Position numbers and translations under genes: made by a program
Part shown: piece after piece, positions 40,857-52,009 of the stretch
Numbering within the stretch: position 1 is the stretch's first letter
How the letters are laid out: each line of letters opens with the position of its first letter
From: Strongylocentrotus droebachiensis
Taxonomy: Eukaryota > Echinodermata > Echinoidea > Camarodonta > Strongylocentrotidae
Length of the DNA: 64,000 bases
Assembly (NCBI GenBank): GCA_035222895.1
Contig: JAVYIG010005288.1
Location: 1 to 64,000 of the forward strand
Reading direction: 5' to 3'
The notes under the pieces: generated by a model
What the model saw: only the letters and a program-made list of their open reading frames with translations
Database searches by the model: none
What the model was told of the DNA's origin: nothing

Positions 40857-42980
40857 CTATTCGAACAAACAGTTTATATCAGCCAAATCATGCCCTATCA
40901 CTCTCTGTGCCGCTCGCCGCACCCGGTCTAAGCGACTCCGGTTTTTCTGGGTCCCATTTCCGTAAAAGCAAATCACGTTGTATGTTAAAATGCTTTGTAT
41001 TAGTGACTGATAGAACAAAACCAGAATTGTTCTGTCAACGTGAATGTTTCTCATCATTCTCAGAAAGTAGAGTCTTTGGTTTCCCTTCTTACACAATGTT
41101 TGTGTGTTTTTAGTCCAGTCTAAAGTGTTGGTATATGCTTCCCCATGTACTTGTACTCCTTCACCTGTTCAACCTCCTTATTATGAAGAAATAACGGATT
41201 GTGTGTATTTGATTTTTTCCGAAAGTCAAACAACCATTTCCTTTGTTTTAGATACGTTTATAAGTGGAGGTAGTGCGCATCACACCACTCAATGAAAGCC
41301 TTCACCGTTGTGACATAGTCCATTTACATTCTCATCAGTAAGATGTCCAGTGATTACCATATCATCAGCATATTTTATGATATTACAATTTTCATTGTCA
41401 CTGATAATTTTACTAGTATACAGGGAGAAAAGAGCGGGGGATAAAACACATCCCTGCGGGGCACCTTGGTACAAGATTTAATCATTCCCAATCTTACTGC
41501 CTGAGGTCTTTCTAGCAAGAAATTGTGAATTCATAGAACAAGTTGGGGAGAAGCATTCATTTCCAAAAGCTTGGCAGCAAGAAGGTGAGGCATAATTGTG
41601 TTAAAAGCACTGGAAAAATCTACAAAGAGTGCCCTTACAAAACTCCCACCGACATCTAGGTGTTTATAAGCCCCATGAAGGAAACGTAACACTGCATCGT
41701 CGACACCTCTGTTTTTGCGGTATGCAAACTGCAGTGGGTCGAGATGCTTACCGACCTGACTCATTAGCTTTTTCAAAACAAGCTTTTCTAAGCACTTCAT
41801 GGCATTGCAAGTTAGGGATACAGGCCTAAAGTCTTTGTACTCGGTACATTTATTGCCTTTTGGTACAGGTATTATTGTTGAGGTTTTCCACAAAGTTGGT
41901 ACGATGCCTAGATTTAACGAGTTCTGGAATAATTTAGTGTACACATATGCAAGTTGATCTTTGCAAACTCTCAGAACTTTATTGCCGATGTTATCCGGGC
42001 CTGCAGATTTATTCACTGCGAGGTGGGCAAACATCCTTCTCACATCGTGCTCTGTTACACAGATGTTATTCTCCCTATTATCATCGTTAGCGTTACTTTG
42101 TAAGGTAGCCACAATATCTTCATTCATACTCCTAAAATGTTCGTCATCAAACCTGCAATAGTATTCGTTAAGCTCTTCAACAAACTCTTTTGACTGCACA
42201 TTTGGTTGGCTTTTCTTCTGCCTATACCCTGTCAGGTTTTGCATAGTTTTCCAAGCAGATCTAGTATCATTATCTTGAAAGCTCTTTTCAATTCTGTCTC
42301 TCTGAACCTTCTTACAATGTACAATTAGTCGATTAATCTCTTTATGTAGCTCTTTCTTAAGTACATCGTTACCTTGATATACTGCAATTCTTTTTTGTTT
42401 GATCAAATTCCTTAACTCTGTTTTGAACCATGGTTTGCTGTTAGGGAAGACCTTAATTACTTTACATGGTATTGTGAGTTCAACACAAAAGTTAATATAA
42501 TCGGTAATAGCATCAACCTGTTCATCCAGTGAGTTCGCATCGTCCAATAGCAATTCCCAATCCGTACAGTCGAGGCACGCCATCCGTCCAGGCGTAGCGT
42601 TGCTTAGTGACGGGCTTTGTTCTCTTCAACTTCTGCTTGTAAGATGGAATGAGGTGAATGTTCTTGTGGTCCGAACTCCCCAGTTGATAACAGACTTTGC
42701 TTACGTAGGCCTTAGGAATGTTTCCGTAGCACAAATCTAAGGTTGACTCACCCCTTGTTGTGACATCGATGTATTGTCCGTAGTTGGGCAATTCATCATT
42801 CAGCCGGCATTGATTGAAATCCCCGATGATGAAAATGGGTGCATCTGGAGAAGACGTTTCTAAAGCGTGGGCGTGGTTGGCAAGGTCACCGCTTGCAGTT
42901 GCTAAGTCCGCTCTTGGGTGTATGTAACATACTGTAACGAAGATCTGAGGGAACTCCCGTGGTAGATAATATGGACGCAT
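40857..42980 (-). pseudogene. Decayed non-LTR retrotransposon (endonuclease + reverse transcriptase)
   Basis: The minus strand carries, in several frames, an AP-endonuclease C-terminal half (42980-42522; IFIIGDFNQC and LGSSDHKN), then reverse transcriptase (42583-41531; NKSAGPDNIGNKVL, IIPVPKG, RPVSLTCNAMKCLEKL, LQFAYRKNRGVDDAV, FVDFSSAFNTI), then QGAPQGCVLSPALFSLY and IIKYADDMVITG (41474-41289), then FIEWCDAHYLHL and NQRLYFLRMMRNIHVDRTIL (to 40857). Y-A-D-D is the catalytic site. Stops and shifts separate the pieces, and the endonuclease start is missing, so it is a 5'-truncated dead copy, CR1/Jockey-like by motif style. Confidence 0.85.
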
Positions 42981-43900
42981 ATCAAATTATATATTATTTT
43001 CCGAAACATAATCACATCCTTGCATTACAACAAAAAGTGAAACCTTGTATTAACTTGAATCAACAAAATGTTGTATAAATTATTATTCACAATTTGCCAT
43101 TTATAAAATCATTTTTGTTTGATGCAATAATCCTGTGAAGCATCTTGAAATTCAATCGTTTAACTTTTTTATTTCAAATTTGCCTTAATTTAAATGAAAA
43201 TACATCTTTAAAAAAAAATTGCCTTAATTTAAACGAAAATACATCCTTTAAAAAAAGTCATGATCTAAATCAAGAAATATGCTTATATTAAAACGGGCAA
43301 CAAGTGAAACGGCAAAGAAACCAAATCAGGCTTATGGTGGCCATTTCAATATGATTTAAACAAAAACATAAAATACTTACCATTTTACGAATCAATCTTC
43401 AAGGGCCTCCAAAAATGATCAAACAGCACGATAATAACCTGGCCTCTTTCTCGGATAAAACAAAAATGAACAAATTTGGCAACGAAGAAAAAAGTTGCTT
43501 GAATACAGAAAGGCGGGAAATATTAACCGTGAGATTAAAACTGCAGGCTAAAGCTACCGATCGATTGAAATCGCAGGAGACATATGACTGGATAACTACG
43601 TTCGACCAATTGGAAATGGTAAATGATATGTTTTTCCTTCTCTGCAAGCGGTAAGCTCATATGCAAACGGGATTGATATAAACAGATAGATTGTGTTTTG
43701 TTGTTGAAATGCACGTTGCGATAGAAACAAGCTGGTATTAAGAAGCATGATACAATTTTTAAACAGACCGTTATGCACTGTCAGGTAATTTAATATCAAA
43801 CTTCTTCACATAACCTTGATGGATATTTCCGGCCTGAACACAGTCATGCATGATTGAATTCTAATAATGCATCACGCGTCGATGCTCTTGCTGTGGTTAT
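42976..43900. repeat. Duplicated segment, copy 2
   Basis: Counterpart of 35750-36840 in the same orientation. Its left edge coincides with the 5' end of the dead retrotransposon and its right edge with the hAT-like element at 43904, so it is framed by mobile DNA. Confidence 0.7.
43405..43650 (+). CDS. Exon-like segment, charged helical protein (weak)
   Basis: Between a possible acceptor (CAATCTTCAAG) and donor (AAGCG|GTAAGC) the plus strand is open: MIKQHDNNLASFSDKTKMNK, then TERREILTVRLKLQAKATDR, then TTFDQLEMVNDMFFLLC. The charged heptad-like pattern suggests a coiled coil. It lies within copy 2 of the duplicated segment but is absent from copy 1. Product unknown. Confidence 0.3.
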
Positions 43901-44039
43901 CTCCAGGCGCGGATCCAGGATTTCTTAGGGGGGGGGGGCCCAAATTTGAAATTATGCGAGCCAAATATTGGTACGTAATGGTGACCAACAGTGACGTAAT
44001 GCGGGGGGGGGGGGTCGGTGCAGGGAGGGGCTGGGTTTC

Positions 44040-45640
44040 CCCCTTCCTCCTCCGCGAACGCGGAAGTTTTGACGTTTCATTATATTATTAGAGAAAAAAG
44101 ACGATTCGTTGTACCCTTCTCAAAAATAATTCTCGTCTGAATTTATTTTTCCCCCTCCCGCGCGAAGCGCGGAAAATTTTACGATTTATTAAATCATTAC
44201 GATTCTTTGGAGAGTTCTCGACTCTTAATCCTCGTCTGAATTCAGGTTCCCCCTCCTCCCGCGCTTCGCGCGGAAGCTTTTTAAGTTTCCTTTAATCATT
44301 AGAGAAAGAAGACGATTCGTTGTACCGTTTTCGACACTAATCCTCGTCTGAAATCAGTTTTCCCCCTTCCGCGCGAAGCGTGGAAGCTTTTACGATTCAT
44401 TAAATAATTAGAGAAAGAAGACGATTCGTTATACCGTTCTCGAAAATAATCCTCGTCTGAATTTAGTTTTTTCCATTCCCGCGCATAGCGCGGAAAATTT
44501 TACGATTTATTAAATTATTATGATTCTTTGGAGAGTTCTCGACTCTTAATCCTCGTCTGAATTCAGGTTCCCCCTCCTCCCGCGCTTCGCGCGGAAGCTT
44601 TTTAAGTTTCCTTTAATCATTAGAGAAAGAAGACGATTCGTTGTACCGTTTTCGACACTAATCCTCGTCTGAAATCAGTTTTTCCCCTTCCGCGCGAAGC
44701 GTGGAAGCTTTTACGATTCATTAAATCATTAGAGAAAGAAGACGATTCGTTATACCGTTCTCGAAAATAATCCTCGTCGGAATTTAGTTTCCCCTACATC
44801 CCGCGCGAAGCGCGGAAGGTAACTTAAATCATTAAAGATTCGTATTACCGTTCTCGCCTCTGAATCCTCGTCTGAATTCAGGTTCCCCCCCCCTCCCGCG
44901 CTTCGCGCGGAAGCTTTGACGTTTCACAAGAAAATTTTACGATTTATTAAATTATTACGATTCTTTGGAGAGCTCTCGACTCTTAATCCTCGTCTGAATT
45001 CAGGTTCCCCCCCCCCTCTCGCGCGAAGCGCGGAAGCTTTTACGTTTCATTAAATCATTAGAGAAAGAACACGATTCGGTGTACCGTTCTCAACTCTTAA
45101 TGCTCGTCTGAATTCAGTCCCCCCCCCCCCTCCCGCGCGAAGCGCGGAAGCTTTTACGTTTCAATAAATCATTCGAAAGAAGACGTTCGTTGTACAGTTC
45201 TCGAATCTTAATCCTCGTCCGAATTCAGGTCCCCCCCCCCTTCCCGCGCGAAGCGCTAAAGCTTTTAAGTTTCATAATGTTATGAGAGAAAGAAGACGAT
45301 TGGCTGTACAGTTCTCGACTCTTAATCCTCGTCCGAATTCAGGTTCCCCCCTGCCGCGCAAAGCGCGGAAGTTTTTAATTTTCATTAAATCATTAGAGAA
45401 AGAAGACGATTTGTTGTACCGTTCTCGAAAATAATCCTCGTCGGAATTTAGTTTCCCCTCCATTCCGCGCGAAGCGCGGAAGCTTTTATGTTTCATTAAA
45501 TCATTAAAGATTCGTATTACCGTTCTCGCCTCTGAAATCCAGGTTCCCCACTCCCGCGCTTCGCGCGGAAGCTTTGACGTTTCACAAGATTATGAGAGAA
45601 AGAAGACGATTCGCTGTACCGTTCTCGATTCTTAATCCTT
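44040..45640. repeat. Tandem array of 100-115-bp units with a GC palindrome
   Basis: Each unit has the order CCCGCGCGAAGCGCGGAAGC, TTTTACGTTTCATTAAATCA, TTAGAGAAAGAAGACGATTC, GTTGTACCGTTCTCGA, AATCCTCGTCTGAATTCAG. The CGCGnnAAGCGCG core is palindromic. Units differ by a few per cent and some are shortened, giving a higher-order pattern: 44150-44460 and 44460-44770 are near-identical three-unit blocks. Confidence 0.8.
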
Positions 45641-45779
45641 TTTTTCAAAGGTGTTCTTTGTCTGCTCCTTTTTCTTCCTACGTCCTCTTCCGATTTGGGG
45701 GGGACCGCCCCCCCCCCCCCCTGGCTACGCGCCTGCGGTGAGATAAACACATTTTGATACCTTGTCCGACCCCGCAAAC

Positions 45780-46130
45780 TCAGGGGTTTAGATAAGCATT
45801 CAGGGGCCCGCCTTAGGGCCCCTGTTGGGGTCGAGGCGGCTGAGCCGGCCCCGGAAGCTCAGGGTTTTTAGGCGTTTAATTAAGGTCAGATGAGCATTTT
45901 GTTTATACCTTATTATTTTATGACACTGGCAGGTCACTATTTGGCGTGGGTTCCAGGGGGCGGAGCCCCAACAAATCAGGGGTTTTAGGCATTAAATTAC
46001 CGTCAGATGAGCATCTAAGGGCCCGCCGTAGGGTCCTAGGTGGAATCCAGGGGCAGAGCCCCCGGGAGCTTAGGGGTTTTAGGCATTTAATCACGGTCAG
46101 ATGAGCATATTTAGATGCCTCATTAATTGT
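45780..46130. repeat. Second internal tandem repeat of the hAT-like element
   Basis: About 105-120-base units with GGGCCCGCCTTAGGGCCC, GGTCGAGG or CCAGGGGCAGAGCCCC, AGCTCAGGGGTTTTAGGC and TTAATTACGGTCAGATGAGC-like words. The same repeat is at 3840-4250 in copy 1. Confidence 0.7.
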
Positions 46131-46654
46131 TAACACTGGCAGTTAACTATTCTTTCTTTCTTGCTCTCATTCTATTTTCTTTCTCTTTAATATACTTTTT
46201 CAAAAAAGTGGGGGGGGGGGGGGGAGGGAGTTCGAGGCTCCCAATCCCCGCCCCACCTCGGGCCTGACATGTAGGAATCTCAAGAATCATATTTCTTGCC
46301 TGGCTGTAAATTTAGTAATTTGTCATTCTCCAACAAACACATACAAACGTATTTACTAAAAAGTGAGGAAAAATCTCGGAAATTATGGCATTTCTTTCCC
46401 TTTCCTTCCTTTTCTCTTATTTTTTTTATTGGAGGGGGGGGGGGGGTCAACAGCCTGGGAGGCAAGGCCCTTTCGGCCCCCCGATCTCCTTCTTCCCTCT
46501 TTGCTTTTTTTCTTCCTCTTCTTTCTTTCCCTTCTCTCCTCTTTCCCTTTCCCTTCTTTTCCTTTCTTCTCTCTTTTTTTTTTTTTTTTTTTTTTGCGGG
46601 GGGGGGGGGGGGGGCCAAGGCCCGCTCGGCCCCCCCCTGGATCCGCGCCTGGTT

Positions 46655-47600
46655 ATCTCATCAAATCAGCTCTCAATTAGCATAAGAAAAGGGGGACCAC
46701 GTGGGACCAACGGGTACCGCCAAGGTGTAGTTGGCTGTATAGAGGGCGCAAGTAGTTACAATAGTGCAATTCCACTTAAGATTTTTTGTTTTTTAGGCCG
46801 CCATCCTAGTCAAGCAGCGCTTATGATTGCTTGTTCGAATAATACTTTAATTCTATAATAATACGTTAAAGAAATATTAAGTTTCGTTATATTTATATAA
46901 TTTAAAAAACGTTTGACATGAGGTTATTATTGTTTGTATATTTGTATTATACATTTACCTTACGTTATATGTTCTTTGTTATTCAATTATTATATTTGTA
47001 AAAATGAAGGAAAACAAAATCGACGTCGGTCATGAAAGGAAATTAATATGATTCATAACTTGCAGTTATTAAGTACCCGACTGTATGTGTAATTGTGTGT
47101 ATGGTATTAGTATACCGCCTCGGGCGTGTTAGACTCTTCCAAAGGTACCTTGTGTGGGTAATTCTTACTAATGCCCGTGTTTCATTTGTTTTTATAAAAT
47201 GATGTTTGATAACATGATTTTACTAATGACCGGTCATTATCCAAATGACGCGTTAGGCAAAATAAATGCCTGGTCACATGTTCGCTTTCAACCAATCATT
47301 TGATTAGGATCCACGCCATCATGCATCTTATAAACCAGGGTGAGTATAGCATATTGAACTAAAACAATGGATCTAGGTCACGTGGCATTCTGGAGTGCCC
47401 AACAGGTGGTACCTCCAATCGTCGACTTTTGTCGAATGATATAATGTCCTAATAACAAAAGTTGTCCGTCAGCAATGCAATTACACATGCCATGTTATCA
47501 ACAGCATTGGTGGTACGGGGTTTTCTAGGACAGATGTTCATTCGTCTGGTATTTTGATAACACTTTGCGATTAGTGCAATGCAAATATAAAAATTATGAG
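46655..47600. other. Intergenic, no gene recognised
   Basis: AT-rich. Contains the word GTATAGAGGGCGC, also present near 11430. No splice-supported coding sequence. Confidence 0.35.
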
Positions 47601-47677
47601 AATGTCAACAGGCCGCTAGCAAGCTCACGACTGTGGTTGAACTACAGATGTAAGGATTTGCTAATGATAATAGGCAT

Positions 47678-47759
47678 GGCATCAAGTCCATTTCTTCAAC
47701 AGGCACGTCATTACCAGTTTCCACAAAAAAAAATGCCGAGGACCTATCTACTGCCGAAG
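47678..47759 (+). CDS. Possible short first coding exon (weak)
   Basis: ATG at 47678 opens MASSPFLQQARHYQFPQKKM then PRTYLLP, ending at a strong donor consensus GCCGAA|GTAAGT. Start, length and donor fit a first exon of a plus-strand gene, but no matching downstream exon was identified; the next plus-strand gene (50520) starts with its own ATG. Confidence 0.2.
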
Positions 47760-48050
47760 TAAGTTGGTATTTTCTTTATTCATATTTATATTGAAATTCA
47801 TTTAGACAGCATTTGTTTATTATCATATTTCATATTCATACATCACTTGCTTGAATAGAATGTTTCATTGATTATGACTGGTGCAATTTGAGGTAACATT
47901 TCATGCAAGAGACATATCAGAACCGCTATATCAAAATGATGGATATAGCTATGCCTATAAACTACCTTCTTGATGCATAAATAATTTCAATAGATTTATA
48001 AAGAATAATTCAACGTTACATGTGTTTTACCCTAGGAATAAGTATGTACA

Positions 48051-48345
48051 GTGGTGTACCAACGGGGTAAAGGGGAACTATTATTGCCCTATATTGAAGG
48101 GCAAAACAAATATAGAGGGGATAAGAAAAAAGTGAAAGAACGAAATGGAAAGAGGCACTGTGAAAAGGAACGCCTCTCGTTCACTCGTCTTAATCTCTCC
48201 CATTTCAGATACCACCCTCCCCATGACCCCCTATTGTTTTTTTTAAACGCCGACATGTTTCCAATTTCATTACAAGTTTCCTGCTTACATCATAAACTGA
48301 TATTCATTTTGATCGTAAGTCCAAGGGAGAGGTGGGCATAAATTA
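48051..48345. other. Open frame without recognisable product; poly-G follows
   Basis: A plus-strand frame of 96 codons is Lys/Arg-rich and shows no domain. Nearly pure poly-G occurs at 48379-48418. Probably non-coding. Confidence 0.2.
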
Positions 48346-48897
48346 TGGCAGATCATCAATCTAAATTAGGGGGAAATGAGGGGGGGGGGGGCGGGTGGGG
48401 GGGGGGGGGGGGGGGGGTTCTCCGTCTCCTCTATAAGGATTGAAATTTGTGGTACTTCAAATTTTGTATACATTAGTATACTAATGTGTTATTTTTTATA
48501 GCCAATTCTCACATCGTCGTTTGTCGAGATATGTTAACGACTGGGCGGCTGTACATGCATAACACTGTTGTAATAATTATTATACCAGTATCATGCATTA
48601 ACGTTATGTGAACTCTAGCATATGGTGCGTTTGTAAACTATTTACACACACATGTAGCCTATAATATATTATACCCAATATAGACATGTACAAACACAGC
48701 GGTGGATCTAGAAATGTTAGAACGTGGGAGGCGGGGGCATAAATAAATAAATCCGCAGAAGTTCAGAAATTGAAATCAACGTCCGACGAGTTTTATGGTT
48801 TATAATATCAAAACTATGGCCTATAAAACCTTGCCGGTCGTCTAAATGCACTTTTTTTTCCCTCAGTCGACCGCAACAACATTCGAAAAAACCAGAC

Positions 48898-49141
48898 TAA
48901 TGCCTCAATCACACCTTTGCGTATTTTCTCGCGTATTGCTGCGTATTTATGGCAAGCCGTTTTAACATTCATTCCTATTTCTTGATATCAAGAAATAATT
49001 TTCTGTTGTAAAGCAATGTTAATTCTTGATATCAAGAATGCGATTTCCTGATATCAAGAAAGAGGAATAAATATAAAACGGCTTGTCGTAAATACGCATC
49101 AAAACGCAAGCCAAGTACGCAAAGGTGTGACCGGGGCATTA
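48898..49141. mobile_element. MITE with about 67-bp terminal inverted repeats
   Basis: Left end TAATGCCTCAATCACACCTT then TGCGTATTTT; right end is the inverse, ending CGCAAAGGTGTGACCGGGGC then ATTA. Arms extend through TATGGCAAGCCGTTTT. The centre contains several TTGATATCAAG palindromes and matches the centre of the MITE at 15252-15543, although the outer termini differ. Confidence 0.75.
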
Positions 49142-50515
49142 AAGGCCAAGGCAATTTCAATGTGCAAACATAACAATGAGGTATTACGTTATCCGAACAT
49201 GCTTTCTATGGGATGTATTATGTTTTGAAATTGTGTTGATTTTTCGAAAATAGTTACAATCGTAATTATCATATTCCCTGTAATGCAATTATTGTACCAG
49301 CCATGTACCAGTATATCCTTTAGAGAATTACTCAATTAGCGCGGAGTTGTCAGGAACCACTGATTTAAATAAATAATGGTTGATATAGAACACAATCATA
49401 TTCATCATATTCCCTGTAATGCAATTATTGTACCAGTCATGTACCAGTACATCCTTCAGAAAATTAGCGCCAAGATGTTAGGAACCACTGATCTAAGTAA
49501 AATAATGATGGTTGATATAGAACACAAGTGTAAACAAAGAAACAAATAAATGAATAAAATAAACAGTGTTCGCGATTGTACGATTATCAATGAATAGGCC
49601 TATTTGATTATAATTATACTCCGGTGGCAATCGATGCCTCATTGTCAATTTCTTATGTTCAACTCTTGAACCAACACTGTCCATAATATTACGTACCCTA
49701 ACCCTAAATATCCCCGAAGGCCTACAAAAAAAAAAAAAAAAATGTTGTATTGCCCTTTGCCGCGACCGACCCCAAAATCTTGAAATTTACCGTCGGCTTT
49801 TTAAAAAAGTTATTTTTTTTAAACCGTTTTATAGAAGAAAAAAAATGTATTAAAGCATTCAAAACTGAGAAATATCAACCCAAAGAGGGATCTTAAAAAA
49901 AAAATGCTTAAAAAATCATATTGTTTCTCTCTCTCTCTCTCCCTCTATGTATTTCAGGTTTTGCTTAAGAACTGGGTTGGATGATAAGGACACAATAGGG
50001 TCACTGCACTCCACATACTCACCTCCATGTACCATTTTGCCGAACGACGGAATGATCCTAAGTTACAAGTCATAATCAAGTTCAAACAGACAAGACTCCG
50101 AGCCGATTTAAAAGCAACCGATTTTTGACCACACGATGTGATGTCATATTTTCTGTTCGGTGCCGTATTGTCGGTCTTATTTTCAACTTACGCTTAACGG
50201 ATTTCTTCGGAATTTGACACTCGTCGTTATACTATACAGCATACAATCACTGGTCGACGGATTGTGCAGTAGTAAAGATAGATAATAATTGTAAAAGATT
50301 GATTGAATAAAAGGAGCACCTTTGCAAGAGGATAGGCCTACTATCTGAGATAGATGGTAACTTAGTATCCGACAGGTTTCCCTTTTATCATTAACCAAAA
50401 GCAAGCTTTTTAAAATAATTATTCACACCGAGACGTCGATGTCAACTTTTTTTAAAATTCAAACACGTGAAAGAAATACATTGATTGATCATTCATTTTG
50501 AGTACTAGAAGAATA
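49142..50515. other. Intergenic, small direct repeat
   Basis: A block with CATATTCCCTGTAATGCAAT, TATTGTACCAGnCATGTACC and AGGAACCACTGAT occurs at about 49268-49375 and again at 49402-49495. No gene signal. The last 60 bases lead into the TMEM74-like gene. Confidence 0.5.
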
Positions 50516-50519
50516 TAAA

Positions 50520-50957
50520 ATGGCGAGTATTAACTCTGACGTGCTACAAAGACGCTATTCTACAGATTCAACATGCTCGTCAGACGACGAACCATGTCGT
50601 ACACCACGTGCAAACATAAATTTCATGCGCGCTTCTTGCATTCTCCTCCTAGTCGCCGTCATAACCCTCGTCATCAGCTGTGTGGTGCCGCGAAACGTCG
50701 AACTGGACGAACACCGATTCACAGCGCGGGAATACGAAGCCGCGCAGGCGCACTACACCCACCGAGCGCACACGATGGATGTTATGTTGGTTGTTGGATT
50801 GGGCGTGTTGTGTCTAGCGTGTATTCTGCTATCAGCGGCGCACGTGGAGGGCTTCGTGCGAGATATTTACCGGGATCCTGGCCGGGGCGAAACGGAGGTG
50901 CAGGGTCTAACGCCGACGGCAAACTCCGCTGGTTACGGCGGCACGTGGGGATCATAA
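50520..50957 (+). CDS. TMEM74: TMEM74-like two-pass membrane protein, single exon
   Basis: 145 codons from ATG (AAAATGG) to TAA. The N-terminus is Ser/Asp-rich (STDSTCSSDDEPC). A first hydrophobic helix is at residues 36-56 (MRASCILLLVAVITLVISCV), followed by V-P-R-N-V and a helical A-R-E-Y-E-A-A-Q segment, then a second helix at about 86-107 (MDVMLVVGLGVLCLACILLS) and a short Gly-rich tail. Two helices joined by a loop starting V-V-P-R and carrying A-R-E is the TMEM74/TMEM74B arrangement. Members of that family sit in lysosome/autophagosome membranes and are encoded by one coding exon, as here. The gene is clearly richer in GC than its surroundings. Orthology is by motif recall only; the gene symbol is provisional. 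Confidence 0.75.
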   Translation: MASINSDVLQRRYSTDSTCSSDDEPCRTPRANINFMRASCILLLVAVITLVISCVVPRNVELDEHRFTAREYEAAQAHYTHRAHTMDVMLVVGLGVLCLACILLSAAHVEGFVRDIYRDPGRGETEVQGLTPTANSAGYGGTWGS

Positions 50958-50974
50958 TTTGGAGAAGACAGAAT

Positions 50975-51345
50975 AGTACATCTGGTTGGCATCTTTTGAC
51001 AATTTACGCTCTCCGGCCTCCAAGGCGGGGATTCGGTAAAGCAAGACGAGGTTTAGCTGAACATAATTATTCCCGAACGGAAAATTACAGATTTTGGTCT
51101 AAATTTTGATCAATTACACATGTCGATGGACACTTATTTTTTAAGAGATATTTTGGTTGGAGAAATTTTACACATCTTTTGACAATTTACGCTCTCGTCC
51201 AACGCAAAGATTCGGAAAAGCAAGACAATGTCTCAGCTGCTCAAACATAATTATCCGCGAACGAAAAAGAAAGATTTTTGATCTAGATTTGGATCAGATA
51301 TACAAATGAATGGACACTTATTTTTCTGATATATTTTAGATTTTT
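50975..51345 (+). repeat. Tandem duplication in the presumed 3'UTR of the TMEM74-like gene
   Basis: Two units of about 185 bases share CATCTTTTGACAATTTACGC, AAGATTCGG- or GGATTCGGTAAAGCAAGAC-type words, ACATAATTATnCnCGAACG and ATGGACACTTATTTTT. The first starts near 50985, the second near 51170. Confidence 0.7.
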
Positions 51346-52005
51346 TGTTTAAAGGGTCTAATTTTGTTGTTTCTTTTTCTTTTATGAGGACCATGAAAAT
51401 GGCAGATCTTCTTTCCATTAAATTTTCGATCAAGTTGTTACCCAAACACATTTAAGATTCGAGAAAATGATTTCATAAACATGAACATTATTTTGTGAAT
51501 GTGTTAAATCAACTCAATTACTATTAAATCAACTCAACTAGAAAAAGTTTCTTGCATGCAAAAGTTCCTTATTTTAATGTCGGCTTGAAAAGACTCGTAT
51601 TACATAATGGTTAAAGTAGTCACCTGAAGAAACAAAAGTGTTTTGAATTGATGCAAAATTCATATCATTGCAAAGGGGAAGCCTTACTGATCAAATATAA
51701 CAAATTCCCTCTTCAAAATATGTTTGGGGCCCGCAGTAATCATCTCTAAAAAAGGTTAATTTGGGGATCAAGATTTTCTGCCTTCAGCGCTAGCAGTCCT
51801 CCGATCCGTAGAGCGTCAAGATTCGTGACGTCACATAAGAAACACAGCTAGCCACAAACATTACGCCTTTCCATGATATCTATGTTTTTTCAGCAAATTA
51901 TTCGTGTTTTCCAAGACAAAATCTTTCCATCCATATATAATTTGTTCATAATTATCAGTTGTCGTGAATTTTCTTCGGGTGACTACTTTAACATGAACAA
52001 GAGCC
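51346..52005. other. Probable 3'UTR / intergenic, nothing recognised
   Basis: AT-rich with no clear feature. The end of the TMEM74-like transcript was not determined. Confidence 0.35.
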
Positions 52006-52009
52006 ATGA

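Larger units (their letters stand above)
43904..46651. mobile_element. hAT-like composite element, 2.75 kb, exact 8-bp target duplication
   Basis: Begins CAGGCGCGGATCCAGG and ends CCTGGATCCGCGCCTG, inverted copies. GTTATCTC flanks both sides (43896-43903 and 46652-46659). Inside are a poly-G head, about 14 units of a 100-115-base repeat (44040-45640), a short unique block, about three units of a second repeat (45780-46130), and pyrimidine/poly-G blocks to the right end. No transposase is encoded, so it is non-autonomous. Low-complexity frames inside are artefacts. A related copy is at 3225-5362. Confidence 0.75.

Noticed and set aside
44040-45640. CRISPR array
   Set aside because: Units are 100-115 bases and repeated over their whole length, with no unique spacers, in a eukaryotic transposon.
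50573-51109. 178-codon plus-strand frame overlapping the TMEM74-like gene
   Set aside because: Shifted shadow of a GC-rich gene; the 50520 frame has the transmembrane pattern and better start context.
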